Positions 25,551 through 31,935 of a DNA stretch of 35,998 nucleotides are shown piece after piece. The position numbers and the translations under genes were made by a program. The DNA is from an uncultured Agathobacter sp. GTDB taxonomy: Bacteria > Bacillota > Clostridia > Lachnospirales > Lachnospiraceae. Where the stretch lies: NCBI GenBank assembly GCA_934358675.1, contig CAKRKX010000014.1:1-35998 (forward strand). The letters run 5' to 3'. The first letter of the stretch is position 1; every line of letters begins with the position of its first letter. The notes beneath the pieces are model-generated. The model saw only the letters and a program-made list of their open reading frames with translations, searched no databases and was not told where the DNA came from.

Positions 25551-26981
25551 TTATTGAATTGACACACCAAATATTGTATAGATTGCAAATGTTTCCCACT
25601 CCCCGACAGAATCCCTGTCAGCATATAAGACATTTCCATGATTCCGGTCGGCACATACATATTTACCGTTCACCAAAGTTTTCAGTGTAAATTTTCCATC
25701 CCATGTTTTTTCCAGATAGAATTTTTCCCACGTTCCGATCTTATCGCTTCTTGCCACAAGTCTGCTGTCCTCATCCAGCACAGCACAGACATACTTATTA
25801 TTAATTTTGGACTTCAAGGAAACCGTTCCATCCGCATTTCTTATGATACAAAACGTCTCCCACGCTCCTCCACATGAATCCCGGTTCGCAATCAGCGAAT
25901 CATACCCGTAATTGTCTGCACATATAACCTTATTTTGACTGTCTTTGATATAATATTCTCCCTCTTCGCCGGTCTGTTCCAGATGCAGCTTATCGCGGGT
26001 AATCACTTTGTCCTGCCAGTAGAGATCCTGAATGACCGAATGTGTATTGTTGCCTTCCAGATACTCGGTCCAGCACATGAAATAAGTCCATTTCGGCTGT
26101 TCCCAAAGAATATTCACCGGCGGCAACTCTCCTACTTCACCGATTGCAATCGGTTTTCCATGGCATAGATTCAACATTGCCTGATAATAGTTATAGTTAA
26201 AATCCCGGTTATAAATATCCATGCTCAACACATCTACATATTGGTCTCCCGGATAATATTGGCTAATTTCTCCATTTGTGGGACGGTCTACATTCCATAC
26301 CCAGATAATATTGTCCAGTCCCCAGTAGTTGGTATATCGATCATACATGATCTTATACAATTTTGGTGAGTAAGTCGGATTACCTCCCCACCAGAACCAG
26401 TTTCCATTCATCTCATGAAATGGTCTCCATAACACCGGAACTCCCGCATCCTTTAATTTCTGAAATGCCCAGACAACACTGTCGATACGATTAATGAAAC
26501 ACTGGTAATAGGAAGTACCTTCTGTTGTCATCTGCTGAAATTCGTAATTATTCATTGAATTGCATAAAACACTCTCCGTCCACGTGTTTGGTTCTGATTT
26601 ATCCGGTCTTACCATATGCCAGCTCCACGTCGGAATACTGCCTTCATTCCACTTCTGAATTGCCTGATTTACCAGTTCTTTCCGATTATAAATCGTATCA
26701 TTTCCACTACTTGTAAATCCAAAATCTCCTCCCGCGATACCCGGATATTTTCCTGTTATCTCGTAAACACGATTGTAAGTCTGTGATGGAGCCGAAGGTT
26801 TGTCCTGCTGCCCAGATATAATCTGATTACCGGATATACTTTCCAGATAATTCAGAACCTCCCTCACTTCTTTTGTTGCGTTCGAATTCGAAGGTGTAGC
26901 TGCCTGCGCATTATTTACACCACACAACACCCCGATCACAACAATTGCTATCATTGCTGCCAATTTTGTAAATTTCCCCAC
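25551..26981 (-). CDS. Secreted GH26 beta-mannanase with fascin-like beta-trefoil domain
   Basis: A 476-residue secreted GH26 enzyme. Signal peptide 1-28 (cleavage after AQA), catalytic domain about 36-330 with acid/base Glu190 in WRPFHEMNG and nucleophile Glu282 in IAIGEVG, and a C-terminal beta-trefoil (about 340-470) of three repeats ending in AWETF, TWEKF and EWETF, with YVCA(D) motifs. That domain resembles fascin/actin-crosslinking-type trefoils and CBM13-like lectins, and probably binds polysaccharide. Translation starts at GTG 26981, with AAGGAG 7 bp upstream. The Glu-Glu spacing of 92 residues is shorter than in the large GH26 of this locus, indicating a distinct clade, possibly with different chain-length preference. 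No clear promoter was found upstream. Confidence 0.92.
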   Translation of the reverse strand: MGKFTKLAAMIAIVVIGVLCGVNNAQAATPSNSNATKEVREVLNYLESISGNQIISGQQDKPSAPSQTYNRVYEITGKYPGIAGGDFGFTSSGNDTIYNRKELVNQAIQKWNEGSIPTWSWHMVRPDKSEPNTWTESVLCNSMNNYEFQQMTTEGTSYYQCFINRIDSVVWAFQKLKDAGVPVLWRPFHEMNGNWFWWGGNPTYSPKLYKIMYDRYTNYWGLDNIIWVWNVDRPTNGEISQYYPGDQYVDVLSMDIYNRDFNYNYYQAMLNLCHGKPIAIGEVGELPPVNILWEQPKWTYFMCWTEYLEGNNTHSVIQDLYWQDKVITRDKLHLEQTGEEGEYYIKDSQNKVICADNYGYDSLIANRDSCGGAWETFCIIRNADGTVSLKSKINNKYVCAVLDEDSRLVARSDKIGTWEKFYLEKTWDGKFTLKTLVNGKYVCADRNHGNVLYADRDSVGEWETFAIYTIFGVSIQ

Positions 26982-27074
26982 TTTTTCTTCTCCTTCTATT
27001 CCCTAATTTATTGGTTGCATGATCAGTATACGTTGTTGTATCGGTTTTTTTACATATCATTTTTTGTTAAAATT

Positions 27075-27578
27075 CTACTTCTTTTTGCATTCGATATACC
27101 CAATGAGCATCGGTCCGGCCAAAAACAGCAGAACACCTTCCATCACCCTCACCAGCGAAAAATTCTGTGTAAAGCTCATGCTTCCGATCACGATCAGCAT
27201 GGCAAATGCAGCGAACTTCCACACAAACTTCCAGAGATACTGCATTCTCACACGGATGTAGTTCTTTTGGGAAACCGGAACAAACCGAAGTATTTTGGAA
27301 ACCGCATCGGATTTCGGCATCCTCCGGCTGAAGGTTTCATTGCTCCATTGATACGGCGCCAATACATAGTTGTCCATATAAACAACCATCCACACATAGC
27401 ACAGTATCAGCCACACATCCTGATCAAATATCCCATCAAAGATCAGCACCATCCCTAACATTAGCACAACAGCTGCAAACATCCAGTATAAAAACCATGC
27501 CAGCTGGCCCGTGCTCTCCCGCAAAGTACGGTCAAATTCTTTTAATTTCTGCTGTTGCATCTTATCTTCTATCGTCAT
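27075..27578 (-). CDS. Small membrane protein of GntR/ABC operon
   Basis: A 167-residue protein that I do not recognise beyond its membrane nature. It has two pairs of hydrophobic segments: about 28-68 (LAWFLYWMFAAVVLMLGMVLIF and the next helix) and about 118-162 near the C-terminus, with a basic tail ECKKK. It starts at an ATG with GGAGGAGGGA upstream, 13 bp after the ATPase gene, and is the last gene of the YtrA-type operon. It is therefore probably the permease or accessory partner of that ATPase. An ORF extending upstream to 27860 is only the ATPase read in another frame. Confidence 0.75.
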   Translation of the reverse strand: MTIEDKMQQQKLKEFDRTLRESTGQLAWFLYWMFAAVVLMLGMVLIFDGIFDQDVWLILCYVWMVVYMDNYVLAPYQWSNETFSRRMPKSDAVSKILRFVPVSQKNYIRVRMQYLWKFVWKFAAFAMLIVIGSMSFTQNFSLVRVMEGVLLFLAGPMLIGYIECKKK

Positions 27579-27591
27579 GACTCCCTCCTCC

Positions 27592-28257
27592 TTATGAATT
27601 CTCATAAAACGAAGTAAATTCCCCATGCTCAAACCGTCCGATATAATCAAACTCTTTTTCGATATCATCCTCCAGATGCGAGGACATAATGACCGAGCAA
27701 TCAAGCACCTCCAGCTGCTGCCGGAGCAGCCTGTAAAACTCCTTGCGGAAAATCGGATCCATCCCTGCGGTCGGCTCATCCAACAGAAGAAGCCTCGGTT
27801 TATGCGCGAGTGCAAAGGCAAGCTGAAACTTGATAAACTGACCGCGCGACATCTTCTCAATGGTTCGTGCCGTGGTAAGATCCATCTGCTCCATCAGCGC
27901 AGCAAACCGCTCCATATCAAAGGTATCATAGAAGCTGCCCAGCATCCTTGCATTCTCCTTCGCACTCTTCTGACGCAAAAACAAACGCTCCTCGGAGACA
28001 AATCCGATCCGGTTCATCGCCAATGCGTGATCCTTTGCAATATCCGTTCCGTCCAGATAAAAGCTGCCGCGATAATGCTTCTTTTCCTCCATAATATAGC
28101 GGAAGAATGTCGTCTTTCCGGCACCGTTTTCGCCGATGATCCCCATGATATAACCACGCGGAAGTTCAAAATCCACATTTTGCAGAGCAAATCTGCCTTT
28201 CCCAAATAATGCTTTTTTCCCTTGCACCTGCTTCGCAGAAAAAATAATATTCTCCAT
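27592..28257 (-). CDS. ABC transporter ATP-binding protein, YtrE/YtrB-like
   Basis: A 221-residue ATPase of an exporter-type ABC system. Walker A is GENGAGKTT (about residues 39-47), the signature is degenerate (MSRGQ instead of LSGGQ), Walker B reads RLLLLDEPTAGMD and the switch His lies in MSSHLEDD. The start at 28257 is two bases after the GntR stop, with GGAGGGG further upstream. It pairs with the 167-residue membrane protein that follows. The operon has the make-up of Bacillus ytr-type operons, which respond to cell-wall-active antibiotics; whether this one does is inference. Confidence 0.9.
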   Translation of the reverse strand: MENIIFSAKQVQGKKALFGKGRFALQNVDFELPRGYIMGIIGENGAGKTTFFRYIMEEKKHYRGSFYLDGTDIAKDHALAMNRIGFVSEERLFLRQKSAKENARMLGSFYDTFDMERFAALMEQMDLTTARTIEKMSRGQFIKFQLAFALAHKPRLLLLDEPTAGMDPIFRKEFYRLLRQQLEVLDCSVIMSSHLEDDIEKEFDYIGRFEHGEFTSFYENS

Positions 28258-28258
28258 C

Positions 28259-28630
28259 TTACAACAACCCCTCCAGCATCTCACGAATATCCTCAGTTCC
28301 AAGTCCCGCCTGTTTTGCAAGCGTGATCCACTCCTGCAGGCGTTTTTCCAGTTCCATCAGCTGCTTTTCGTGCAGATAATCCGTGTTGTATTTGCACACA
28401 TAAAATCCTTTGTTGGAAACGGAACGGATCAGTCCCTCCCGCTCCAGTTCCTCATACGCACGCTTCGTCGTGATCACGCTGACGCCGATATCCGCCGCAA
28501 GTCCACGGATAGACGGCAGCGCCTCGTCCGGCTGCAATTCGCCGGATATGATCTGGTTTTTGATCTGATTGACGATCTGCTCATAGATGGCATACGTTCC
28601 GTGCGGTTCAATGACGATTACCAGTCCCAT
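28259..28630 (-). CDS. GntR family transcriptional regulator, YtrA subfamily
   Basis: A 123-residue repressor. The N-terminal winged helix (about 11-75) carries YEQIVNQIKNQIISGELQPDEALPS and the recognition helix region VSVITTKRAYEELEREG; the C-terminal tail is short (about 45 residues), the defining trait of the YtrA group, which has no ligand domain. Its start overlaps the preceding permease gene by 13 bp. The likely operator is the TATA-rich palindrome at 30211-30240, overlapping the operon promoter, so it should repress its own operon and respond to a cell-envelope stress cue. Confidence 0.93.
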   Translation of the reverse strand: MGLVIVIEPHGTYAIYEQIVNQIKNQIISGELQPDEALPSIRGLAADIGVSVITTKRAYEELEREGLIRSVSNKGFYVCKYNTDYLHEKQLMELEKRLQEWITLAKQAGLGTEDIREMLEGLL

Positions 28631-29319
28631 GTTTCCTCCTTTGTTGCCAGTTCATAGACGGCGAGTTTCTCCCGGATTCCGCTCCATCGCTTATGCAGGG
28701 CATAGGAAAGAGGCGCGTAGATGACAAGATAGGTCACAAGTGCAACCCAAAATTCCACATTTGAAATCGTTGAAGAACAGATGCTGATCATCACGCTGCT
28801 TGCGATCACGCTGAATACCGTAATCGGTCCGTTGAAATAACTTACCTGTCCATAGGCGGCCCGCGACGCATTATTCCGCCAGACCAGTCCGTCGTTTGTA
28901 ATTCCCGCACAATAGGACATAAAGAACACCGTTACCAGCTGCAGGATCACGCCTTTAATCATCATCGGCCGCACGATCAGCAGGAGGATATCGATTACCG
29001 CGCACAACACAAGCGGCAGACCCACCTTAACTTTTAACATCCTCCGGATATATTCCTCGCGCATCTTTCTTGATCCCGGAACCAGATACAACATCGACGG
29101 CAGCGCGCTCGTGTGTGCGGTTGCCGCAAACATCGCAAGGACCATCGGCAGTATCAGACAGGTAAATTGGATGCCGCCCTTCAGACTGCCCGATACAAAA
29201 GGTGAAAACGAAGCGCCAAACAGGATCACATAAAAGATGCTTTGCAATACCTGATTGCGGTTCTTATATTCCAGAAAATATTCTCTGATCACATTCTTAT
29301 ACTTGATTGCTTCTTCCAT
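28618..29319 (-). CDS. ABC transporter membrane subunit
   Basis: A 233-residue membrane protein with about six hydrophobic segments (near 28-50, 52-72, 98-118, 122-142, 166-186, 190-210) and no other recognisable motif. It overlaps the ATPase gene upstream by 23 bp and the GntR gene downstream by 13 bp, so translation is coupled. It is almost certainly the permease for the ATPase at 29297-30166. Substrate is unknown. Confidence 0.78.
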   Translation of the reverse strand: MEEAIKYKNVIREYFLEYKNRNQVLQSIFYVILFGASFSPFVSGSLKGGIQFTCLILPMVLAMFAATAHTSALPSMLYLVPGSRKMREEYIRRMLKVKVGLPLVLCAVIDILLLIVRPMMIKGVILQLVTVFFMSYCAGITNDGLVWRNNASRAAYGQVSYFNGPITVFSVIASSVMISICSSTISNVEFWVALVTYLVIYAPLSYALHKRWSGIREKLAVYELATKEETWDW

Positions 29320-30166
29320 GCTCCGCTCCTTTCGCCAGATAATACATCAGTTCCTCCGTATTCGGCTCCCACACCTTCAGTGCCCGGTCATATTCCGCAT
29401 GACTGTGCCGGACCAACGCGCGGCATCCCACAGGTGTCTCCTCCATATAAACCAGACGCCCGCCAAAAGCTTTCAACGCATAACGCTCGCCCGCCACCAT
29501 CCGGTACTCATCGCGGACCGACTCGATATCCCCGTACAACAATTGTTTTCCCTCTTTCAGAAACAACAGATAATCGGCAAACCGGTCCACATCCGAGGTA
29601 ATATGTGTCGAGAGGATCACACTCTTCGTTCCGTCCGCAGTAAATTCTCTTAGTATATGATGAAACTCCTCCCGGAAGGTCTGATCAAAGTTCGCCCCCG
29701 GCTCATCGAGCAGCAACAGTTTCGGATGATGCGCCAGCGCAAAAGCGAACGCAAATTTCAGTTTTTCTCCCTTGGACAACTTCTTATATTTCTTCTTTTC
29801 ATCCAGCCGGAATCGCTTAAAATATTTTTTTAACAATGCTTCATCATAATTTTTATAATATTTTCCGTAATGTCTGCTGTTTGCAATCAGCGAATCCCAG
29901 TCATCGAACCATTCCTCATGAAGCACGAAACCGATCTCCTGCTGCAGTTCCATCTGATTTGTACGGTACTCCTGCTCCTGTATAGAAATCGTTCCGTCGT
30001 ACTCATAAAGTCCCGCCAGAATGTTTAAAAGCGTTGTCTTACCTGCACCATTCTCCCCAATCAGCCCGCAGATATAGCCTGCCGGGAGTTCAAAATGGAT
30101 ATCCTGTAATGCAAATGAACCGAATCGCTTGGATAGATTCCCGGTTTTGATCATTGTCTGTTCCAT
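29297..30166 (-). CDS. ABC transporter ATP-binding protein, YtrB-like
   Basis: A 289-residue ATPase and the first gene of the GntR/ABC operon. Walker A is GENGAGKTT (about 39-47); the signature is LSKGE rather than LSGGQ; Walker B is KLLLLDEPGANFD, with Gly in place of the usual Thr; the switch His is in LSTHITSD. A C-terminal extension of about 70 residues follows the core. The two ATPases of this operon share the unusual FAFALAH stretch after the signature, so they are likely ancient paralogues that work as a pair or with separate permeases. The ATG at 30166 follows GAGGTAAAGG. The promoter and operator lie 45-95 bp upstream. Confidence 0.9.
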   Translation of the reverse strand: MEQTMIKTGNLSKRFGSFALQDIHFELPAGYICGLIGENGAGKTTLLNILAGLYEYDGTISIQEQEYRTNQMELQQEIGFVLHEEWFDDWDSLIANSRHYGKYYKNYDEALLKKYFKRFRLDEKKKYKKLSKGEKLKFAFAFALAHHPKLLLLDEPGANFDQTFREEFHHILREFTADGTKSVILSTHITSDVDRFADYLLFLKEGKQLLYGDIESVRDEYRMVAGERYALKAFGGRLVYMEETPVGCRALVRHSHAEYDRALKVWEPNTEELMYYLAKGAEHGRSNQV

Positions 30167-30210
30167 GCCTTTACCTCGTATTTTTGTTGGTGTACCGTTT
30201 TATTGCAGTT

Positions 30211-30260
30211 GTGTATATATGTATATATACACATATACACCATATTATGCTCTTTGTCAA
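30211..30260 (-). promoter_or_regulatory. Promoter and palindromic operator of the GntR/ABC operon
   Basis: TTGACA (30260-30255) and TATATG (30237-30232) are exactly 17 bp apart on the minus strand. A nearly symmetric 30-bp TATA-rich block (30211-30240), with GTGTATAT and ATATACAC at its ends, covers the -10 and start site. This matches the layout of YtrA-type autoregulated promoters, where the repressor blocks the -10 region. Confidence 0.75.
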
Positions 30261-30262
30261 TG

Positions 30263-30296
30263 AAAAAAGATTCGATGTTTCCACCGAATCTTTTTT
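30263..30296. terminator. Bidirectional A/T-flanked hairpin
   Basis: GATTCG/CGAATC arms with A6 on the left and T6 on the right form a 12-bp stem, loop of 10. It lies 3 bp upstream of the -35 of the GntR/ABC operon and probably insulates it from minus-strand transcription arriving from the 30.4-34.4 kb side. Confidence 0.65.
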
Positions 30297-30328
30297 AAAA
30301 CTTATGTTTAAACTACAAATTATATGTC

Positions 30329-30357
30329 TTGCACATAGAACATATGTTTGTTACAAT
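30329..30357 (+). promoter_or_regulatory. Promoter for the small toxin-like peptide transcript
   Basis: TTGCAC (30329-30334) and TACAAT (30352-30357) are separated by 17 bp. The expected start near 30364 coincides with the first base of the left inverted repeat, as expected if the repeat forms the very 5' end of the RNA. Confidence 0.65.
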
Positions 30358-30363
30358 ATATTT

Positions 30364-30391
30364 GTGCTACCCTATACGGTAGGCGGTTAGC
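30364..30391. repeat. Left inverted repeat of the small-peptide locus
   Basis: This 28-bp element (GTGCTACC ... GGCGGTTAGC) is matched in reverse orientation at 30619-30640, the copy there lacking six internal bases. In the plus-strand RNA, CTACC and GGTAG can pair around a CUAUAC loop (30372-30377). Confidence 0.85.
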
Positions 30392-30467
30392 TTCCTTCGC
30401 AAGAGTTCTAGCTTGCGTTTACATAGAAATCCACCTGTGGAAATTCAATGAGGAGGTTTTTGTGCTT

Positions 30468-30560
30468 ATGCTTACAACGGATCTTTTTATAGCCATTATC
30501 AGCTTATGTATTACTTGCTTTGCTCTTGGTTATACCGTTGGTTCTAAGAGCAAGAAATAA
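30468..30560 (+). CDS. 30-residue single-helix peptide, candidate type I toxin
   Basis: A 30-residue peptide, too short for standard gene calling. It has a charged start (MLTTD), one membrane helix of about 20 residues (LFIAIISLCITCFALGYTVG) and a basic tail (SKSKK), the shape of small membrane toxins of type I systems such as Fst or TxpA, without clear similarity to them that I can assert. AGGAGG at 30451-30456 gives 11-bp spacing to this ATG; an in-frame GTG at 30462 with 5-bp spacing would give 32 residues. It lies in a ~240-nt predicted RNA with its own promoter and terminator. A short RNA running the other way shares the terminator. A role as toxin is inferred from this arrangement, not from a recognised family. 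Confidence 0.65.
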   Translation: MLTTDLFIAIISLCITCFALGYTVGSKSKK

Positions 30561-30565
30561 ACACA

Positions 30566-30604
30566 AAAGACCGCCCGTGTCTGGTAAACTGTGGCGGTCT
30601 TTTT
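30566..30604. terminator. Shared bidirectional terminator of the small-peptide locus
   Basis: AAAAGACCGCC and GGCGGTCTTTT arms (30566-30576 and 30594-30604) form an 11-bp stem with a 17-base loop. A and T runs on both sides let it end the plus-strand peptide RNA, the minus-strand short RNA, and any readthrough from the isomerase gene at 30678. Confidence 0.9.
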
Positions 30605-30618
30605 GACTTAATTATCAG

Positions 30619-30640
30619 GCTAACCGTCTATCGGTAGCAC
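30619..30640. repeat. Right inverted repeat of the small-peptide locus
   Basis: GCTAACC ... GGTAGCAC, the inverse copy of 30364-30391. Read on the minus strand it forms the 5' segment of the predicted antisense RNA. Confidence 0.85.
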
Positions 30641-30652
30641 ATCTTTAATATG

Positions 30653-30681
30653 ATATTATCATTTAATTTCATTTATGTCAA
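30653..30681 (-). promoter_or_regulatory. Promoter for the predicted antisense RNA
   Basis: TTGACA (30681-30676) and TAATAT (30658-30653) are 17 bp apart on the minus strand, a near-consensus promoter. The -35 element includes the TGA stop codon of the isomerase gene, so the two units abut without a gap. Confidence 0.7.
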
Positions 30682-31919
30682 ACACAATTCCGGTTATGCA
30701 CATCCGTCGCGATCGACAGATCCGCTGCCCCGTACGGAATCCACGTTGACTGGAACGCATGGTACAGATCCGACTTGCCCGGCCACACCGTTGCTATCAC
30801 ATGATTGTGCTCATCCAACTGATGGAACCACGATCCGTTCTCGTGATCCAATACGCACTCGTCAAGATACTGCATGAACGCAGCATAGTCGTTGGCATAG
30901 CGCTCGTTGCCTGTCACATGCCAGAGCACACCAGATGTATTGATTGCCTCCGCAAGCGTCCAGTGCATACGGTCATGTACGACAGGCTTTCCATTCCAGT
31001 CCGTCGTATACACGATTCCCGGCGCACCGTCTGCATCCCATGCATCCGAGATTGCACGCGCATACAGGCTCTCAGCCGCCTGAAGATACGGAGCACGCTT
31101 TTCTTCGTCCTCCCTGTAAGTAGAGAGCGCCCACTGTGTGATCAGCCGCGACCACTCGATTCCGTGTCCCGGAGTTGCCCCGTACGGCTTAAACTGGTCT
31201 GCCGGATGATCCTTGTTACAGTCAAGATCCGCCTTCCATTCCTTCGTAAAATGCTCCGGAATCCGCCACTCGTTTTCCGATGCCCAGCCGATCACATGAT
31301 CAATGATCCGTCCGGCACGCACGCGGTACTTCTCATCGCCTAACGCATCCGCTGCCGCAAGGAAAGCCTCAACCGTGTGCATATTTGCATTCAGTCCTCG
31401 ATAATCATCGAGAACTGTAAATTCCGTATTCCATGTATCGCAGGTCAGTCCCTCTTCCTCGTTCCAGAAACGTTTGTCAAAAAGCGCCAGTGCATCGTCA
31501 AGGAGTTCCTTTGCGCCTTCTCTTCCCGCAAGCATCCCCGAAGATGCCGCAAGGATTACAAATGCATGCGCATAACACTGCTTACTCGGAACGATCTCTC
31601 CGTCCGCAGTCAGGCCTGCATACCAGCCGCCGTGTGCCTTGTCATGGAGTTCGCCCATCAAGCCTTTCAGAGCTGCATCTGCCAGTTCGCCACATCCATC
31701 GTATCCGAGCATTGAACCGATACTGTACACATGCGCCATACGGCTTGTAATCCATGTCTCCCGGTTGCGCTCCGTCCATGGCGTTCCGTCATCGCCCAGA
31801 TAATAGGAGCTGCCGCCCGGTGACGGGAACTTCCTTCCAAACTCTAACAAATTCTCGCGGATGGCTTTGACAAATGCCTTGTTTTCCGCGGTGTCGATCC
31901 TATACTTTCTATCGCTCAT
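30678..31919 (-). CDS. AGE-family sugar isomerase, YihS/mannose isomerase type
   Basis: A 413-residue cytoplasmic enzyme of the N-acylglucosamine 2-epimerase superfamily. The His/Glu set of the barrel is visible: NANMHTVEA, PGHGIEW, MHWTLAEAI and near the C-terminus VWPGKSDLYHAFQ, the last being typical of YihS and bacterial mannose isomerases rather than cellobiose 2-epimerases. The likely reaction is mannose to fructose, dealing with free mannose released by the GH2 enzyme encoded just upstream. The ATG at 31919 follows a run of nine G that contains the ribosome binding site; a longer reading from 31982 would overlap the GH2 3' end. The stop codon lies in the promoter of the antisense RNA. 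Confidence 0.88.
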   Translation of the reverse strand: MSDRKYRIDTAENKAFVKAIRENLLEFGRKFPSPGGSSYYLGDDGTPWTERNRETWITSRMAHVYSIGSMLGYDGCGELADAALKGLMGELHDKAHGGWYAGLTADGEIVPSKQCYAHAFVILAASSGMLAGREGAKELLDDALALFDKRFWNEEEGLTCDTWNTEFTVLDDYRGLNANMHTVEAFLAAADALGDEKYRVRAGRIIDHVIGWASENEWRIPEHFTKEWKADLDCNKDHPADQFKPYGATPGHGIEWSRLITQWALSTYREDEEKRAPYLQAAESLYARAISDAWDADGAPGIVYTTDWNGKPVVHDRMHWTLAEAINTSGVLWHVTGNERYANDYAAFMQYLDECVLDHENGSWFHQLDEHNHVIATVWPGKSDLYHAFQSTWIPYGAADLSIATDVHNRNCV

Positions 31920-31935
31920 TGCTTTTTCCCCCCCC

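Larger units (their letters stand above)
30565..30647 (-). ncRNA. Predicted short antisense RNA (candidate antitoxin RNA)
   Basis: A promoter at 30653-30681 should start a minus-strand RNA near 30647 that passes through the right repeat and ends at the shared terminator, about 80 nt. It would be fully complementary to the 3' end of the peptide mRNA across the terminator loop, and its GAUAGA loop has a 4-base match to the CUAUAC loop of that mRNA's 5' hairpin. It has no reading frame worth naming. Confidence 0.55.

Noticed and set aside
27579..27860. Upstream extension of the 27075-27578 gene
   Set aside because: This part of the frame is the ABC ATPase read in another frame; the strong GGAGGAGGGA site marks 27578 as the start.
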